A stretch of DNA of 64,000 bases from Lepidodermella squamata (lineage: Eukaryota; Gastrotricha): positions 3,348,001 through 3,412,000 of the forward strand of contig JBLDXI010000009.1 in the NCBI GenBank assembly GCA_047495785.1. The letters run 5' to 3'. Shown here piece by piece: positions 34,699-46,800 of this stretch (positions within the stretch are counted from its first letter, which is position 1; each line of letters begins with the position of its first letter). The notes under the pieces are model-generated. The model was not told the origin of the DNA, searched no databases, and saw only the letters and a program-made list of their open reading frames with translations. The translations under genes and the position numbers were made by a program.

Positions 34699-37600
34699 AT
34701 GCTTATTTTGTATTTCACTCTTCTAACTTTGCTAAGCGTTGTTGGTTTGTCTGAGCAAGCGGAGAGCAAACGGCATGTCGAATTCCCGGCTACCCTCAAC
34801 GCCTTGGGATATCGCGTAGAACCCCTTATTGGCAGTCATTCTCTCGCAAAATACGAATATGAGCAGGCAATGGGGGCTTTCCGAATTCCAAGAGGATACG
34901 ACCTCACGCTTCGTATATACGGCACTAATATGAGCGTATATAATAGCGTCGCATTTACGAGGCGTTCTACTGCTGGCTCGAATACTTCAGTAACTTTTTG
35001 CGACAAACTCGGCCATAGTCGTGCCTTCCCGCTGACTCCTGAATACGATGGAGGCATAGCTCGCTCTGCAGTAGCAACAGTTGTTTTTGACACAGATTCT
35101 TCTTCGCACGATGTGACCTATTATTTCTGCCTGGAGCACAACGCCACTGATGCCTTCGTTCATCAAGGAGATAAACTGGTAGTTGTGGCATATCATCTGC
35201 AGCCTTATGTATTGCCTCTGCCCCTGCAACTATGTATGATTTGTTTTTGTCTGACGCTGTCTTGGATATTCAGTGGTCTCAATTTGGGTTTAATGTCCCT
35301 GGATTGTACTGAGCTTCAATTGATCCAGCGATGTGGTTCTGATGACGATAGACGGTTTGCAAAAGCGTTAGAGCCTATTCGTCGCCGAGGTAATACGTTA
35401 CTATGTACCATTCTTCTTGCAAATACGATCGTCAACTCAAGTTACACGCTGCTTTTGGACGATATTGTTGGAGAAGGCTTATATGCCCTTATCGGTTCAA
35501 CTGTTGGCATTGTTATTTTCGGCGAAATCCTACCCCAAGCAGTCTGCTCCCGATATGGTCTCAAAGTCGGTTATTACACCAGGTGGATCGTCATGTTCTT
35601 CATGTACGCTTTGTATCCGCTCACAATGTCGATCGGACGCCTTTTAGACATTATTTTCGGGCACGAAATTCATCAAGTTTACAGCCGAGATAAACTCCGA
35701 GAAATTGTGATGATGAGTGCCCAAGTCGACGCAGACGGCTCCGTTTCAGGGGCTGGCGACGTTTCTGGGGGTCATCTACGTCCGGAAGAGGTTAAAATTG
35801 TAACAGGAGCTCTGCAAATGAACGAAACTACCGTTAAAGACATTATGAAGGGTCGAAATGAGATTTTCATGCTTGATATTACCGAAGTTATCGACTATGA
35901 TCTCATTGCGTTAATTGCTCGAAATGGTTATACTCGCATTCCGATCTATGCTAATGGAGATCGTGATAACATTGTCGGACTTCTAAACGCCAAAGATTTG
36001 CTGGGAATTGATCCCGAGGATAAATTACCGCTTAACTCTCTTATCGAGTTCTACGGCCGTGAGGTTATTCGAGTCGAGGAAGATCGCACTGTTTTAGCTA
36101 TGTTGAATACTTTCAAAGAAGGTTTGTGATACATTTCTTTAATTTGACCGATATGACAGTTATGTTTATTCCAGCCAAGGTTCATTTAGCGATAGTCGAC
36201 CACGTGGACTCAGGCTCGGAGGACCATGACCCAGTTCGTCATATCGTTGGTGTTGTCACGCTGGAGGATGTTATCGAATTTATTCTACGCGACGAAATCG
36301 TCGACGAAACTGATGTTTTGAAGGACGTTTTGCGCCACGAGGAACAGATGGAACGAGCTGTTGGCATCCAAAACACCGGCCACCCGTCTCATTTCATGGG
36401 CGATCATGCTGAGATTATGCCGCAGCAACTGTGCACAGCAGCTACACAGTTTCTTCTTGCTAGTAAGTTTATTTTTCTAATTTAGAATAAGTTGATAATT
36501 TATTTATTTATAGATGTCGAGCCGTTCCGAAAAGAGGTTGTTGAACGCAAGGTTTTGGCTCGTCTGCTTCGTTTCCCTGGGCTGTTTGTGATTAAGAAGT
36601 TCAAACCGGAGTCGCAACATGAAAATATTCTTTACTCGATCGAACAACAATCAGACTTTTTCACGCTGATTCTTCAGGGCACTTGTCACGTTTACATCGG
36701 CCGCGAGCGCCTGCCCTTTGAAGCCGGGCCGTTCCACTTTTTCGGACTGGAGGCACTTGCTGTGCCTTACGAGCAGCATCACACGAACGAAAATAGCACG
36801 CCCACCAACCGCAACCGTTCCGACTCGTTGACGAGCGTTTCGCCGAATTACTGCGCCGAGCTCACCGTATTCCGGCCCGACTTCACCGTCGAAATCACCA
36901 GCGATGTGCAATACGTGCGAATGACCCTTACGATGTACCGCGCCCTGGTCAGCGTCAGCCGCCTGGCTCGCCTCCTCAACAAATGCGACGACCCGGTGTT
37001 TGTTGTCGATAAGTTGCGGCTGGAGATGCAGAACCATCTAGCGGTATCGCCTAGCCCGCTATCAACGCCTCATTTTTTAGCCTCGGCGAACGGGTCGGTC
37101 TACAACACGGCTCAGCACTACGTTGGATCGAGCAACAATTCGCAGACATTCAGGCAAAACTCACTGGTACCAAACGTGCCGTCGACGGCTTCTTTGCTGA
37201 AACTCGCGAATTTGAAACGCGGTTCGATCACGAGCGGGACCCCCGATCGCCAATTTTCATGTGTTGAATTCATCAAACCGCAACGACCTGCGACGGCGCT
37301 GAACGGCAAGGGCGGTCGCGATTCTTCGGCTATCCACTCGCGTTCCGGTTCACTGGTCGGAATCAACCGTTTTCTATCAGAAATGCCGATGAATACCAAC
37401 CCGAATCACACATCGCCGTTGTTGAGCAAACGATTTTTGTCGAATTTACAGAGCAACGAGGACTTATCCGGCAGCGAGTCGAGTCGAGCTGTCCCGAACG
37501 GCGGGGCTGGTTTTGTAGTCGGCAGCAGTCGCAGTCTGCTGCGACAGTCATCGAATCAACCAAGTATGGCCTGGCCTAATGTTGGGCGCCCTCCACATGT

Positions 37601-38628
37601 TTTAACGCAGGGCTCTTATAATTTTTTACAATTTTGGAGAAACTTTCCAATTGCTCAAAATTCGAGGAACAGTTCGCCTTCTACTAAAATTGATTGACTA
37701 TAATAACTCACCGCTTTCATAAAACAGAAACAAACGTTCAATCATTTGTATTTATGAATATGCATTCTAGTCATCAATTCAGATTTTTTCGATTATTTTT
37801 TTTATAATTAACCAATGCTCATTCCAGCGTTGTTTTGTGATTCAAAGATAGCACTTATATTTACAAGAATAAATTCTTATTTTTCGTGTTGATATTTCTG
37901 TTAGTTTTTTTGCTTGCATGTTGTAAGCTTTTGGGGCTTGTCGGCTTGGAAATTTCTAGATAAAATAATATTTGCATTTAATTCGAGTAGAAAAATCCAA
38001 TTTTAATTGATAAAAAATTTAACTCAAAATCAATTATGGAAAAATGCTTGCGCGATGAATTATACATTTTAAGGCGGATTTTTAATAATTTTTATCGGCA
38101 AATTTAATTCGAAATTAATCATAGCAAAGTGGCGGCTTGCGCCGATAATGACATTTTAACGTGGATTTTTCATATATTTTTCCAAATTTTTCAGATGACC
38201 ATCATCGAATGGAAACTGTGCCTAGACGAGAGTTGCATCAATCCAATGGCCAGAGAAATTTAACAGCTGGCGAGAGTCTTCCAAACAGCCCAAATCGACC
38301 CGAGAGCCGGCAGTCTGAGGGCGTTTCCGAACCTGGCGTTCGGCTTCGAAACGGCAATAGCCAATGCGAACAAATGCCGCTGTTAATAATTCGCCAGCCC
38401 TCGAGTAATGATACCTCACTGTCGCCGAATGAAACGATGTCAAACAGCAACGGTCGTAGGAGAAATCGGCAGAATGGCAAGGCGGCGAATGGGGGCGACA
38501 AGGCGCGGCTGAAAGTGCCGCCGGTTTTTCTATCGGACACATCTTCCACGTCGTCGGATCAAATCGTTAGCGACGACGCGCTTTCGCTTGATTTCAACAA
38601 CATTGGCGCTGCTTTTTCGCAAATGTGA
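34699..38628 (+). CDS. CNNM: CNNM (cyclin M) family metal transporter
   Basis: The model is four exons, 34699-36121, 36175-36462, 36514-37563 and 38195-38628, giving 1064 residues. A signal peptide (about 1-20) precedes an extracellular domain of about 150 residues with several N-glycosylation sequons. The DUF21 membrane module (about 175-345) has S-G-L-N-L-G-L-M-S-L-D, the family signature, and I-V-I-F-G-E-I-L-P-Q-A. A paired CBS module follows (G-Y-T-R-I-P-I-Y and I-V-G-V-V-T-L-E-D-V-I-E-F-I, the latter across the exon 1-2 junction). The cyclic-nucleotide-binding-like domain is in exon 3 (F-F-T-L-I-L-Q-G-T-C-H-V-Y). These proteins mediate or regulate Mg2+ efflux at basolateral membranes. 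The Ser/Asn-rich tail of about 350 residues is long. The exon 3-4 junction (donor GTATGG) is my choice; without it the frame ends at 37697. Confidence 0.92.
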
Positions 38629-38776
38629 CCTGTTTTAAAAAAATGGATTTTTTTGCTCAAGCGGAAACATTTTTATCATAATTTCACTCTTGGATGCATC
38701 TCGTCTGTGGTATAAATGCATTATTATTATCAATTTCAGCGCGTTTTTTCCGGGAAATATTGCTCTTCATTGAAAA

Positions 38777-39102
38777 ATGCTTTCACTATATCTTGCGGTG
38801 TTTTTATTGCTCGCAAGTTTCAAGCTCAATTCAGTAAGTTTTAGACGATCTCGATGAGATGATGAAATAGTACATGGAAATATTCAATATTATGCAACTA
38901 GCGCTTTGTGTTTTTATACGTCTTATATATTCCTGCTTTTGTTTATTTCTCTCTTTCAAAGCGGCCAAAAGCGCAGACTGTTTCTTGTAATATCATCACA
39001 ATTTTGCTGTTTTTCTTTTGTTTATTCTACAGCTCGCTGGGTGACCGATGCAAAAATAATCGGGAATATTGCCTTTCTGTGACATTCGCTTTATTATTAT
39101 AG
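38777..39102 (+). CDS. Possible small secreted peptide gene
   Basis: An ATG at 38777 opens a hydrophobic signal-like sequence (MLSLYLAVFLLLASFKLNS) that ends exactly at a GTAAGT donor (38834). An acceptor at 38960-38961 (TTTCAAAG) continues in phase 0 with a frame ending at 39100-39102, giving about 65 residues with four Cys. An inner GTAATA...TTCTACAG pair could remove a further intron and change the end. The second part is AT-rich and very hydrophobic, and there is no homology. This could equally be 5' UTR or noise ahead of sideroflexin. Confidence 0.2.
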
Positions 39103-39250
39103 TAGTATATTATATTATAATTTGTGTAATTTTCGCGGCTCAAAATATGATGACCTGAAAACATTGCTCAGAAAGAAATGAAAACGGAAAAATAGCGGTT
39201 TTTCATTGAATTATTTTTCGAAATTCTAGTGAGTATTATATCGCGAAAAA

Positions 39251-42200
39251 ATGGCTGACTCGAAGTTGGCGATCAACATTGATAAGCCGCGTTATGACCA
39301 GTCGACGTACATCGGCCGAGCCAAGCATTTTTTCGTCGTTACAAACCCGCTGAATGTGCTGGCGAGCGAAGCGCAACTCGATCAAGCGAAGCGCGTTATC
39401 GACGATTACAGGGCTGGAAAATTGAAAAATGTCAATGAAGACGAGTTGTGGCGCGCGAAATACCTGTACGATTCGGCGTTTCACCCGGCCACGGGTGAGA
39501 AAATGCTGCTCGTCGGCCGCATGTCGGCGCAGGTGCCGATGAACATGGTGATTTTGGGCGGCATGTTGACGTTTTACAAGTCGACGGTGGGCACAATTTT
39601 CTGGCAGTGGTTTAACCAGTCTTTCAACGCCCTGGTTAACTACACCAATCGCAGCGGTGGCTCAGTTGATACAACGTGAGTTAGATTACATAGATTTTCG
39701 AAACCACGGCTTTAAATAACATCAATCAAGCATAAAAAAGTGGCTTCTATGTCTCCGGTTTATGAAAAGCTTCATAGCAATTGAACATTTCTAAAATTTC
39801 CCTGATTTTCCGAAAAATGTTGGTGCTGAATAGTTTGAAACCATCAAGTCGATGAGCGATAGGTAGGGTGAGTCATAGGTAATACAACCGAATAAAGTAC
39901 ATGAAAAAGGAACAGAACAAGTCTATAAACGAAGAAAGCGATTTCCAACGATATGGCCCAAGGGTATTTTAATGCCCTGGAATGCTGATCGAATTTGAAA
40001 CTTGTCAAACTGAATGAAAATTCAAACGAAATCCAGAAAAGTAACACATCGCAAATTACTAAACCATTCCTATTATAATTTTTCGGGTTTTATTCGGTGA
40101 AATTGTAGAAAGGGAAAATAGTTTATAGTTGATATAATCTCGTAAAAAAAATCGAAAATTTAGTTGCATCCTTCTTGAGCTTCCTTTATTTTAAATTGAA
40201 ATTGCCCGCGAAAAATTTGATAGAAATTAACTCATTTTCTAACCTCTGCTTTCAGACAACTTGCGGGTGCTTATGTCGGAGCCACTGGTGGAGCTTTGGT
40301 TACCTCCCTCGGCCTCAACCGGGTAGCAAACGTGAGTTGCAAAATTTATATCATTTTTATTCAAAGTCATGCTAATTTTTTCAAAAAATAGAAATTTCCT
40401 CCAATTGTCGGCAAAATGGTTCCTTTTGTCGCTGTTGCTCTGGCTAACTGCATCAACATCCCTTGTAAGTTCATTTTTTCATTGGATTTTTTCATTTTTC
40501 AATTATTTTTCCCTATTTTTCTAGTGATGCGATCTGCTGAGCTGAAAGATGGCATTGCTGTGTATAACGATAAGGACGAAAAGTTGGGCGACTCCGTGCC
40601 GGCTGCTAAGCAGGCCATTACACAGGTTGTCGTCAGCCGCATCATTATGGCCTCGCCTGGCATGGTCATCCCGCCGGTCATCATGTCGGCACTTGAATCT
40701 CGCTGGCCAGCTCTGGTAATTTCAGTCGCTTAATTCAATACCCTAACAAAAGATGACTGTTAAAATATTATTCTATCGGCCCCACCCAGGAAAAATTCAT
40801 AGCGTTACTTTTTTAAATTCAGCGAATTCATACTCAGGTTTTCTTTGGGAAATGCTCAAAGTTGGAATTAATTTGCGTCCCATGTACTCAAACAATTGTT
40901 TTCGGCATTATTATTTTTTTCATGTAATTCAGTGGCAATATTTTGGGCATCTCTACATTCAGCTAAGAGGCCCAATTCATTTGACACGACGAATTTCATT
41001 TATTCAGAAATTTCCCGACAGTCTTGCACAATCGACTGAGCCAGAAAATCAGAGATAAATAGACAGATTTTCATTTTACGCGATGATAACTGGTCCAGCG
41101 CAGGATCTGAGGTTAACAGCTACACACGCATAGAAAATGTCATCAATGTGTTCGAGATGAAGAGAAACCCTCGTCAGATTCAAGGGAGAGATATTTCGAA
41201 AAACATGGCAATATTAGAGAAGTCTAAAGGTCTGAGACATTTCAGTGGCAGTATCGAAGAATTGACGGCATACGGCTCGTATAATTTCATTTATTCAAAA
41301 ATGCAATTAACATTTTCCGACAATCAACCACAATCGTTTGAACCATTTCAGACAACTCAACCCATCGCACCTCGTCGCTCATCAAAGAATTAACGCACTC
41401 ATAAGCTTTAGTCACGACTGATTTCATTGAGGCGTCGTAATCATTAATAAAAGTGGAGATGAAACGGCAGATATTCATTTTGCGCGATGATAATTGGTCC
41501 AGCCAGGACTAAGCTTTGAAAACGATCAGGTCAACGGCCGCACAAGCATGGAAGATATCATCACTGTGTTCGTTTTCGAGGAAAAGGGCGATTTTGGGCA
41601 GATTCAAGTCATTAATATTTCGGAAAAAATACATCAATATTGTAGAAGTGTAACGGCCCCAGATTTCAGTGGCAATATCGACGAATTTACTGCATGAGGC
41701 TCGCTGGTATTTAGAAAGGCCGGGTTAAAATTTGAAATTTGAAATACTATCTAGTCTTGCAACCCGAGCCTTCAGTCCAGTTGATCAAAAGGCAGTTTTT
41801 CATGAAAGGAACAAGAGTTCTCTTTTTTCTCCTCTAAGAAGGAGGCATGACTACTTGAAATTGTCAATAAGAATTACGTTTAAGAAGGTAGTCATTCGGG
41901 GCTGAGAAGGCTTGAGGACATACATTAGGATACCCATCGCGTTTCTCTCAGCTTTAAGAGAAAAACTTGCATTACATGGGAGACTTATAAATAGCAGTCT
42001 AAAAATAGCCGGCATATTAGTTAGTGAACGCACTGTAACTTCTAGAACCTGGAGCCTGCATAAGTGTTTCCTATAAATAAGGAAAATATAAAATTTAAAT
42101 AGAATTACGATATAAAAATATAATATAATATAAAATTGGGAATATAATATAAAAATGATATAAATTTTTGTATGTTTCACTAAAATTCACCAAAAAATAT

Positions 42201-42424
42201 TGCAAAAAATTGATTTTATATTGTAGAAAAGACCTCTGTTGAACGCGCCCGTTCAAACGCTGTTGTGCGGTATCTGCCTGGTCTTCGCCACGCCCATGTG
42301 CTGCGCCCTGTTCCCGCAACGTGCTTCGATCACGGTCAATAAGCTGGAACCGACTCTACGCGATCGTTTGTTGGCGCAGGGCTACAAGCCGGAAGACCGT
42401 CTTTTTTACAACAAGGGCCTGTGA
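39251..42424 (+). CDS. SFXN: Sideroflexin, mitochondrial serine/amino-acid transporter
   Basis: The protein has 320 residues, the normal family length, in five exons: 39251-39675, 40256-40331, 40392-40464, 40525-40715 and 42227-42424. Exon 1 carries [15 protein letters not shown] and the conserved [35 protein letters not shown] and [13 protein letters not shown] follow, and exon 5 gives the last membrane segment and P-Q-R-A-S-I. Close relatives (SFXN1/3) are inner mitochondrial membrane serine transporters feeding one-carbon metabolism; the exact substrate here is inferred. Intron 4 (1511 nt) is far larger than the others and contains diverged repeats. A poly(A) signal AATAAA lies at 42615-42620. 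Confidence 0.95.
41066..41716. repeat. Two diverged tandem copies of a roughly 230-bp unit in sideroflexin intron 4
   Basis: Copy 1 (about 41066-41297) and copy 2 (about 41472-41716) share anchors in the same order: CGCGATGATAA(C/T)TGGTCCAGC, GTGTTCG, CAGATTCAAG, ATATTTCG, ATTTCAGTGGCA and the GGCTCG near the end. The period is about 406 bp. On the minus strand copy 2 is open for over 60 codons while copy 1 has stops. This looks like a duplicated, decaying coding fragment or an old repeat; the source gene is not identified. Confidence 0.6.
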
Positions 42425-43869
42425 GTGGCGGAGCGATTCGGAAACAATTCGATTGCCCACTTTCAGCCAAGCTGTCGATTTTTTGTGAAATTAAATGAAC
42501 TGGATATATAACTTGTTAAAGACTCTTCCCACTGCCTTGAAATTGAGTTCAAAAATGTTAGAGTAAAACTTTATCTGCACTGCAGGTTTATATAATATTA
42601 TATGCCAAAAAAGTAATAAATGCACTCATAAATTCCTTCCTTATTCTTTGATTTATTGCAAATCGCTGGGTTTTTTTGTGTTTAGCTGAACATTTTATGC
42701 GAACTCCGGTTTTGCGATGTGAAATGCAATGTTGATTCATCGAAACTGTGACGTCCTCTCTGTTGATTGTGAAAAATTAATACCGTTATTGTTATTATCA
42801 TGTAGCGTATTGGCGATTGATTGCAAATCATCGCGTGCTTATATCAACCCACCGGCGTGCTAATTTTTGAACTGTGACACGTGTGTGAATACTTAAAATA
42901 ATTCGGGAATATTTTTCATCATATTTTGTTTCTTGTTTTCTGCTGCGCTTTGTTAGAACAAATAAAAACGTAGGCTCTTGAATTTCGTGGGGTGATCCCC
43001 TGTTGAAGATTTCTCAATATCCAAGGCGATTCACCGGGTCCCCCACAGAGCAGAAGGCTTCAATGCAGGATAAACCCAAAAAGCGGTGCAAACGCCACGC
43101 AACAATAAATCGAATTAATTACGATAAAATTCTGCGTAATTTTCTGAATATGGGCTCATCATAACTTTAAGAGCCCGGCTTATGAATTTTGGAAAATTTT
43201 CGAAAATCGATTTTTGGTGTGAAAAGCTAGAATAGCTGGCCATCCCGTTAGTCCATTGGTTGAAAATCAGAGGCTGAGCGCCTGCTGGGAGGACTGTAAA
43301 GTGCGTTTACCCTGCTTTGAAGCCTTCTGCTTAGTGGGGAACCCGATTCACCTTCAGGTAAGCAAAATTCATTCGAAAAATTTAAAACTCACGATATCTG
43401 AAAACAAATGTGGCAACTGAATTTTTATTCGTAAGATTGACCGGTTATAATTGGAAGTACGAGTTCCAAATTAAAAAAAAAGAAACATCCCAGCAGCAAT
43501 TTAGGCGCATCTGAACATCTGTAAAGAGGTATTTTTAAACAATCCGCCGAGTAACAAGGAGGGAAATTTATATTGGATCTAGCGGAGGACGACAGCGTGA
43601 CAGGTGAAAAAAGCACAGGCATAACATGTTTGTTTTGAGAGAACCATATGAAATCATCAAGTTGTAACAAAGTGCATTTCAAGTACCAAACGAAATACAT
43701 ACAAGAGAAGATAAAATGATATAGGTCAGGTCTTCAAATATGGAACAATTTTGAAGGATATGAATCATTGGAATAAAAATATTTTACACCAAAAGCCTTT
43801 CGAGCGAAAAATGGAAGTATAGGACAGATTCGTTGATTAAAAAAAACAGATCGATAATTTAGGAAGCAC
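42425..43869. other. Intergenic region downstream of sideroflexin
   Basis: This 1.4 kb between convergent genes includes the sideroflexin 3' UTR and an inverted-repeat element at 43035-43345. No gene is supported; the minus frame at 43425-43700 is unsupported. Confidence 0.5.
43035..43345. repeat. Inverted-repeat element with 41-bp arms
   Basis: Arm 43035-43075 and the reverse complement of 43305-43345 agree at 36 of 41 positions, sharing the core AGCAGAAGGCTTCAA. Arms are separated by 229 bp with no reading frame. Weaker similarity continues outward for about 15 bp. It is probably a MITE remnant. Confidence 0.65.
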
Positions 43870-46800
43870 TCAAGCCAGGCGATGATCGTTGGCCTTCATT
43901 TTTTCTTTCAATTTCGAGATCACATCACGCAATTCGGCGCTTTCACTTTCAAAACTCGCATCCCTCAATACAGAGTTCCAAGATTTTAGGGATATGTCCT
44001 GCACAAATGTCTCATAATCATCGATGATGGTAAAAGTATGCCTTGCCACGTCTTCATAGTATTTGGCGCCACTGCATAGTAATGACTCGCTTTTTTTCAA
44101 AACGCTCAATAAGGCACCTGAAATGCGGACATTATTCACAAATGAGCAGTGCAGAAGATGCTTGAGGGTATCTGACTTCAACTTCTCACTCATTTCACGC
44201 TTTTGCCAGTCATTTTCAACAAAAAATTCGTCCATGAAGTGGGGGGTAATGATTTTCAAAGAGATTCGATCATCGATCAGGTAAGCGGAATCGCGCACCA
44301 TTGCCGAGAGATTCGAGTTGATAATCAGATAGAAGTCATCGATTCCGTACACAGAAGCACAAACCGAAAGGAAGTCGCGAAGTTCAGAAGCTGATACAGA
44401 CAAGATGATGTATTGGAATTTGACCTTTTCCGGATTAGAACTCAGGTAGTGAAAAAGATCTGGCATGAAACAAGTTTCAGTGACAATGATTTTCACATTT
44501 TTTCCTTGTTTTTGGAAAAACGTTTCTTTCGTCGAAAACTTTTCGCGAAATATTTTTCTCGGTATTACAATTTCACCAGAAGAGAAATACAAGGCATCGG
44601 CATCACTTTCGTTGATACTAGCAATGCTCATTTGGGACAGATGAAACAGACCAAAATGCTTCAGAACACCGTTGAGTAGTTTCGTGAAGTCTTGCCAATT
44701 TATCAACACATCGCTGCCCTTCTTCCAAAAATCTTCGAGGAAGAAAAAATAACGAGCAGTAAATAACGAGTCGTGCAGTAACGGAGACTGTTGATATTTA
44801 AATAGCAGATCAGAGAATCTTGAAAAACTAAAAGATAGTCGGCAAATGTCAGCTCTGCTGTCAATACTAGGGAGTATATGGGCGAAGAAAAAGAGAATTA
44901 CAGCGAACTGAGATGCTAGCACATGGCCAGTTTTTCCTTTCAAGAGTGAATGCGTAGTGGCTGATTTGCGGAGATACCTGACCCAGGACCTGCTCACAAT
45001 GTCGTCCTCGCACTCATCGAATTCGATGTAGAAAAATTCATCGCCAACTAGGCTGAAATCGAAGACTACGCCGTCATATCTCCTGAATTGTGTCGTGAAC
45101 GCGCGAGATTGCCGAGCTAGACTCGCAGCTTGGTTCAGATATCGATCATAGCACTTTACTATGCCCAACTGATTAACAGGCGATCGAAAGGTCGAGGATG
45201 AATTTTCTCGCGCTGGGTTGCTTCTTCGGGATTCGTTCGATTCTGATTGCTGATTTTGCGATGAAGATTTCCCTTTAGGCCCTGGGTTACTTTCGATCTG
45301 AAATTTAATTTTGATTAAAAATTGATTTCAACGAAAATTTCAAATTACATCGCCACAGAGTTGCAACAAATTGACAGCGAAAAGGACGGGGAGTCGCATT
45401 GCAACGACTCGATAGAAGCACTGATCAGTTATTCTTGGTCGCTTCGTAGGTTGGCAATTTCGAATTGAACCTGAGGATTTGCCGATTTGACGTTGGACAT
45501 GCGCATCGTACAAACTCTAAATAAAATAATAAAATCATGCAATAAAATCAAGCATCGATGTCGAATAGTAAGCCCTTACCTTTGAAGAGTCGACGAACTC
45601 GGAAATGGGAGTAGGGGGCTCTTTCGCAAAGACGGACGTCAAAAGAACGGCTTCATCGATAGCCCCAGCCTCGTATGAAAGGCAAGTCGAATCGGCTTTG
45701 GTGCACTTGCCAAAAATTGATTTCTCAGACCCAAGGCTTTGGGTAATGCGAAACCAATCGCAAAACTCAGGGTATCTGATGTTGAAGTCGGTCAACCTCA
45801 TTAAAGAGAACGCTATTAACGAACCAAAGAAAAATCGATTAGACAAATCCTTCGAAAATTGGAAACAAATCAGACGATTAATTTATTTTTATTCTCATGC
45901 ATTTCTGACCGGTAACAGTTAACATTTAACATTTTGAGCAAGAAAATCGCCGCGGCAATTACGGCACATTTCAGCGTAAGAAAACGGGTTTTTAACAATC
46001 GATTAGGCATAAAAAAACAATTTGTAAAATGTCACTGTCATCTCGCAGCACCAAAGATAATTTTGATCAGTATAAGCCGTGCCCTCAAAATCGAACAACA
46101 CTATTTACAGCAAATCAAGAAGTTGATTGATAGAATCAGAAGAAGAAAGAAAAGTTGAATATCAAAACGATTGTAAAAGGCACATTGTAGAGAGTTCAAC
46201 GAAAAACCGAATGACCAAATCATCAAATGAGGTCACAGCGCTCGATGGAAAGTCGCGACAAGGAATCCATGTCCAGCTCAACCGCAAAAAACCGGGGAGC
46301 CATCCTTGGCAGGTGCGACAAATTTGCGATGAACGTGCACCCAGACTTGGACGTAGTGATAGAAAATGGCTTAGAAAATGGCTATAAAAAAAATGGCTTA
46401 GAATCGATAATTTTTAGATTTTTGATGATTGCTCACCTGGAAACCGCTGGCTTCGCAATAGTAGGCCGCTCTGCCATCGGCGTTGAAACGCCTGATCAGC
46501 AAGTGAGCTCGTTTTTTTCGCGGTTGCCAGGCAGGATTTTTGCTTGATTCGAAACGCCGCTGTCTCTGCTTCCCGGCTTTCTTCGAGCGATTGTTTCGTT
46601 CTTCGTCGTACTCAGCGTCATATTGCGTCTCGAAGTCTTCATCGGTCTGGAAACCTTCGTCGAATTCCGAGCACGGATTCTGCCAATCAACTTCGAAGTC
46701 TTCAATTTCCATCGGCTTGACGTCCTGCTAAAAAAAATGGAAATTAAAACTGGTTTTTAGTAAAATTTTCGGCTTGAAACTAACTTTTTCGGTTTTAACG

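Noticed and set aside
45934-46547. Overlapping plus-strand frames inside the 2A-motif gene
   Set aside because: They lie in an intron and opposite an exon of a well-phased minus-strand gene; no domain was seen. A minus-strand exon in this interval remains possible and is mentioned in the gene entry.
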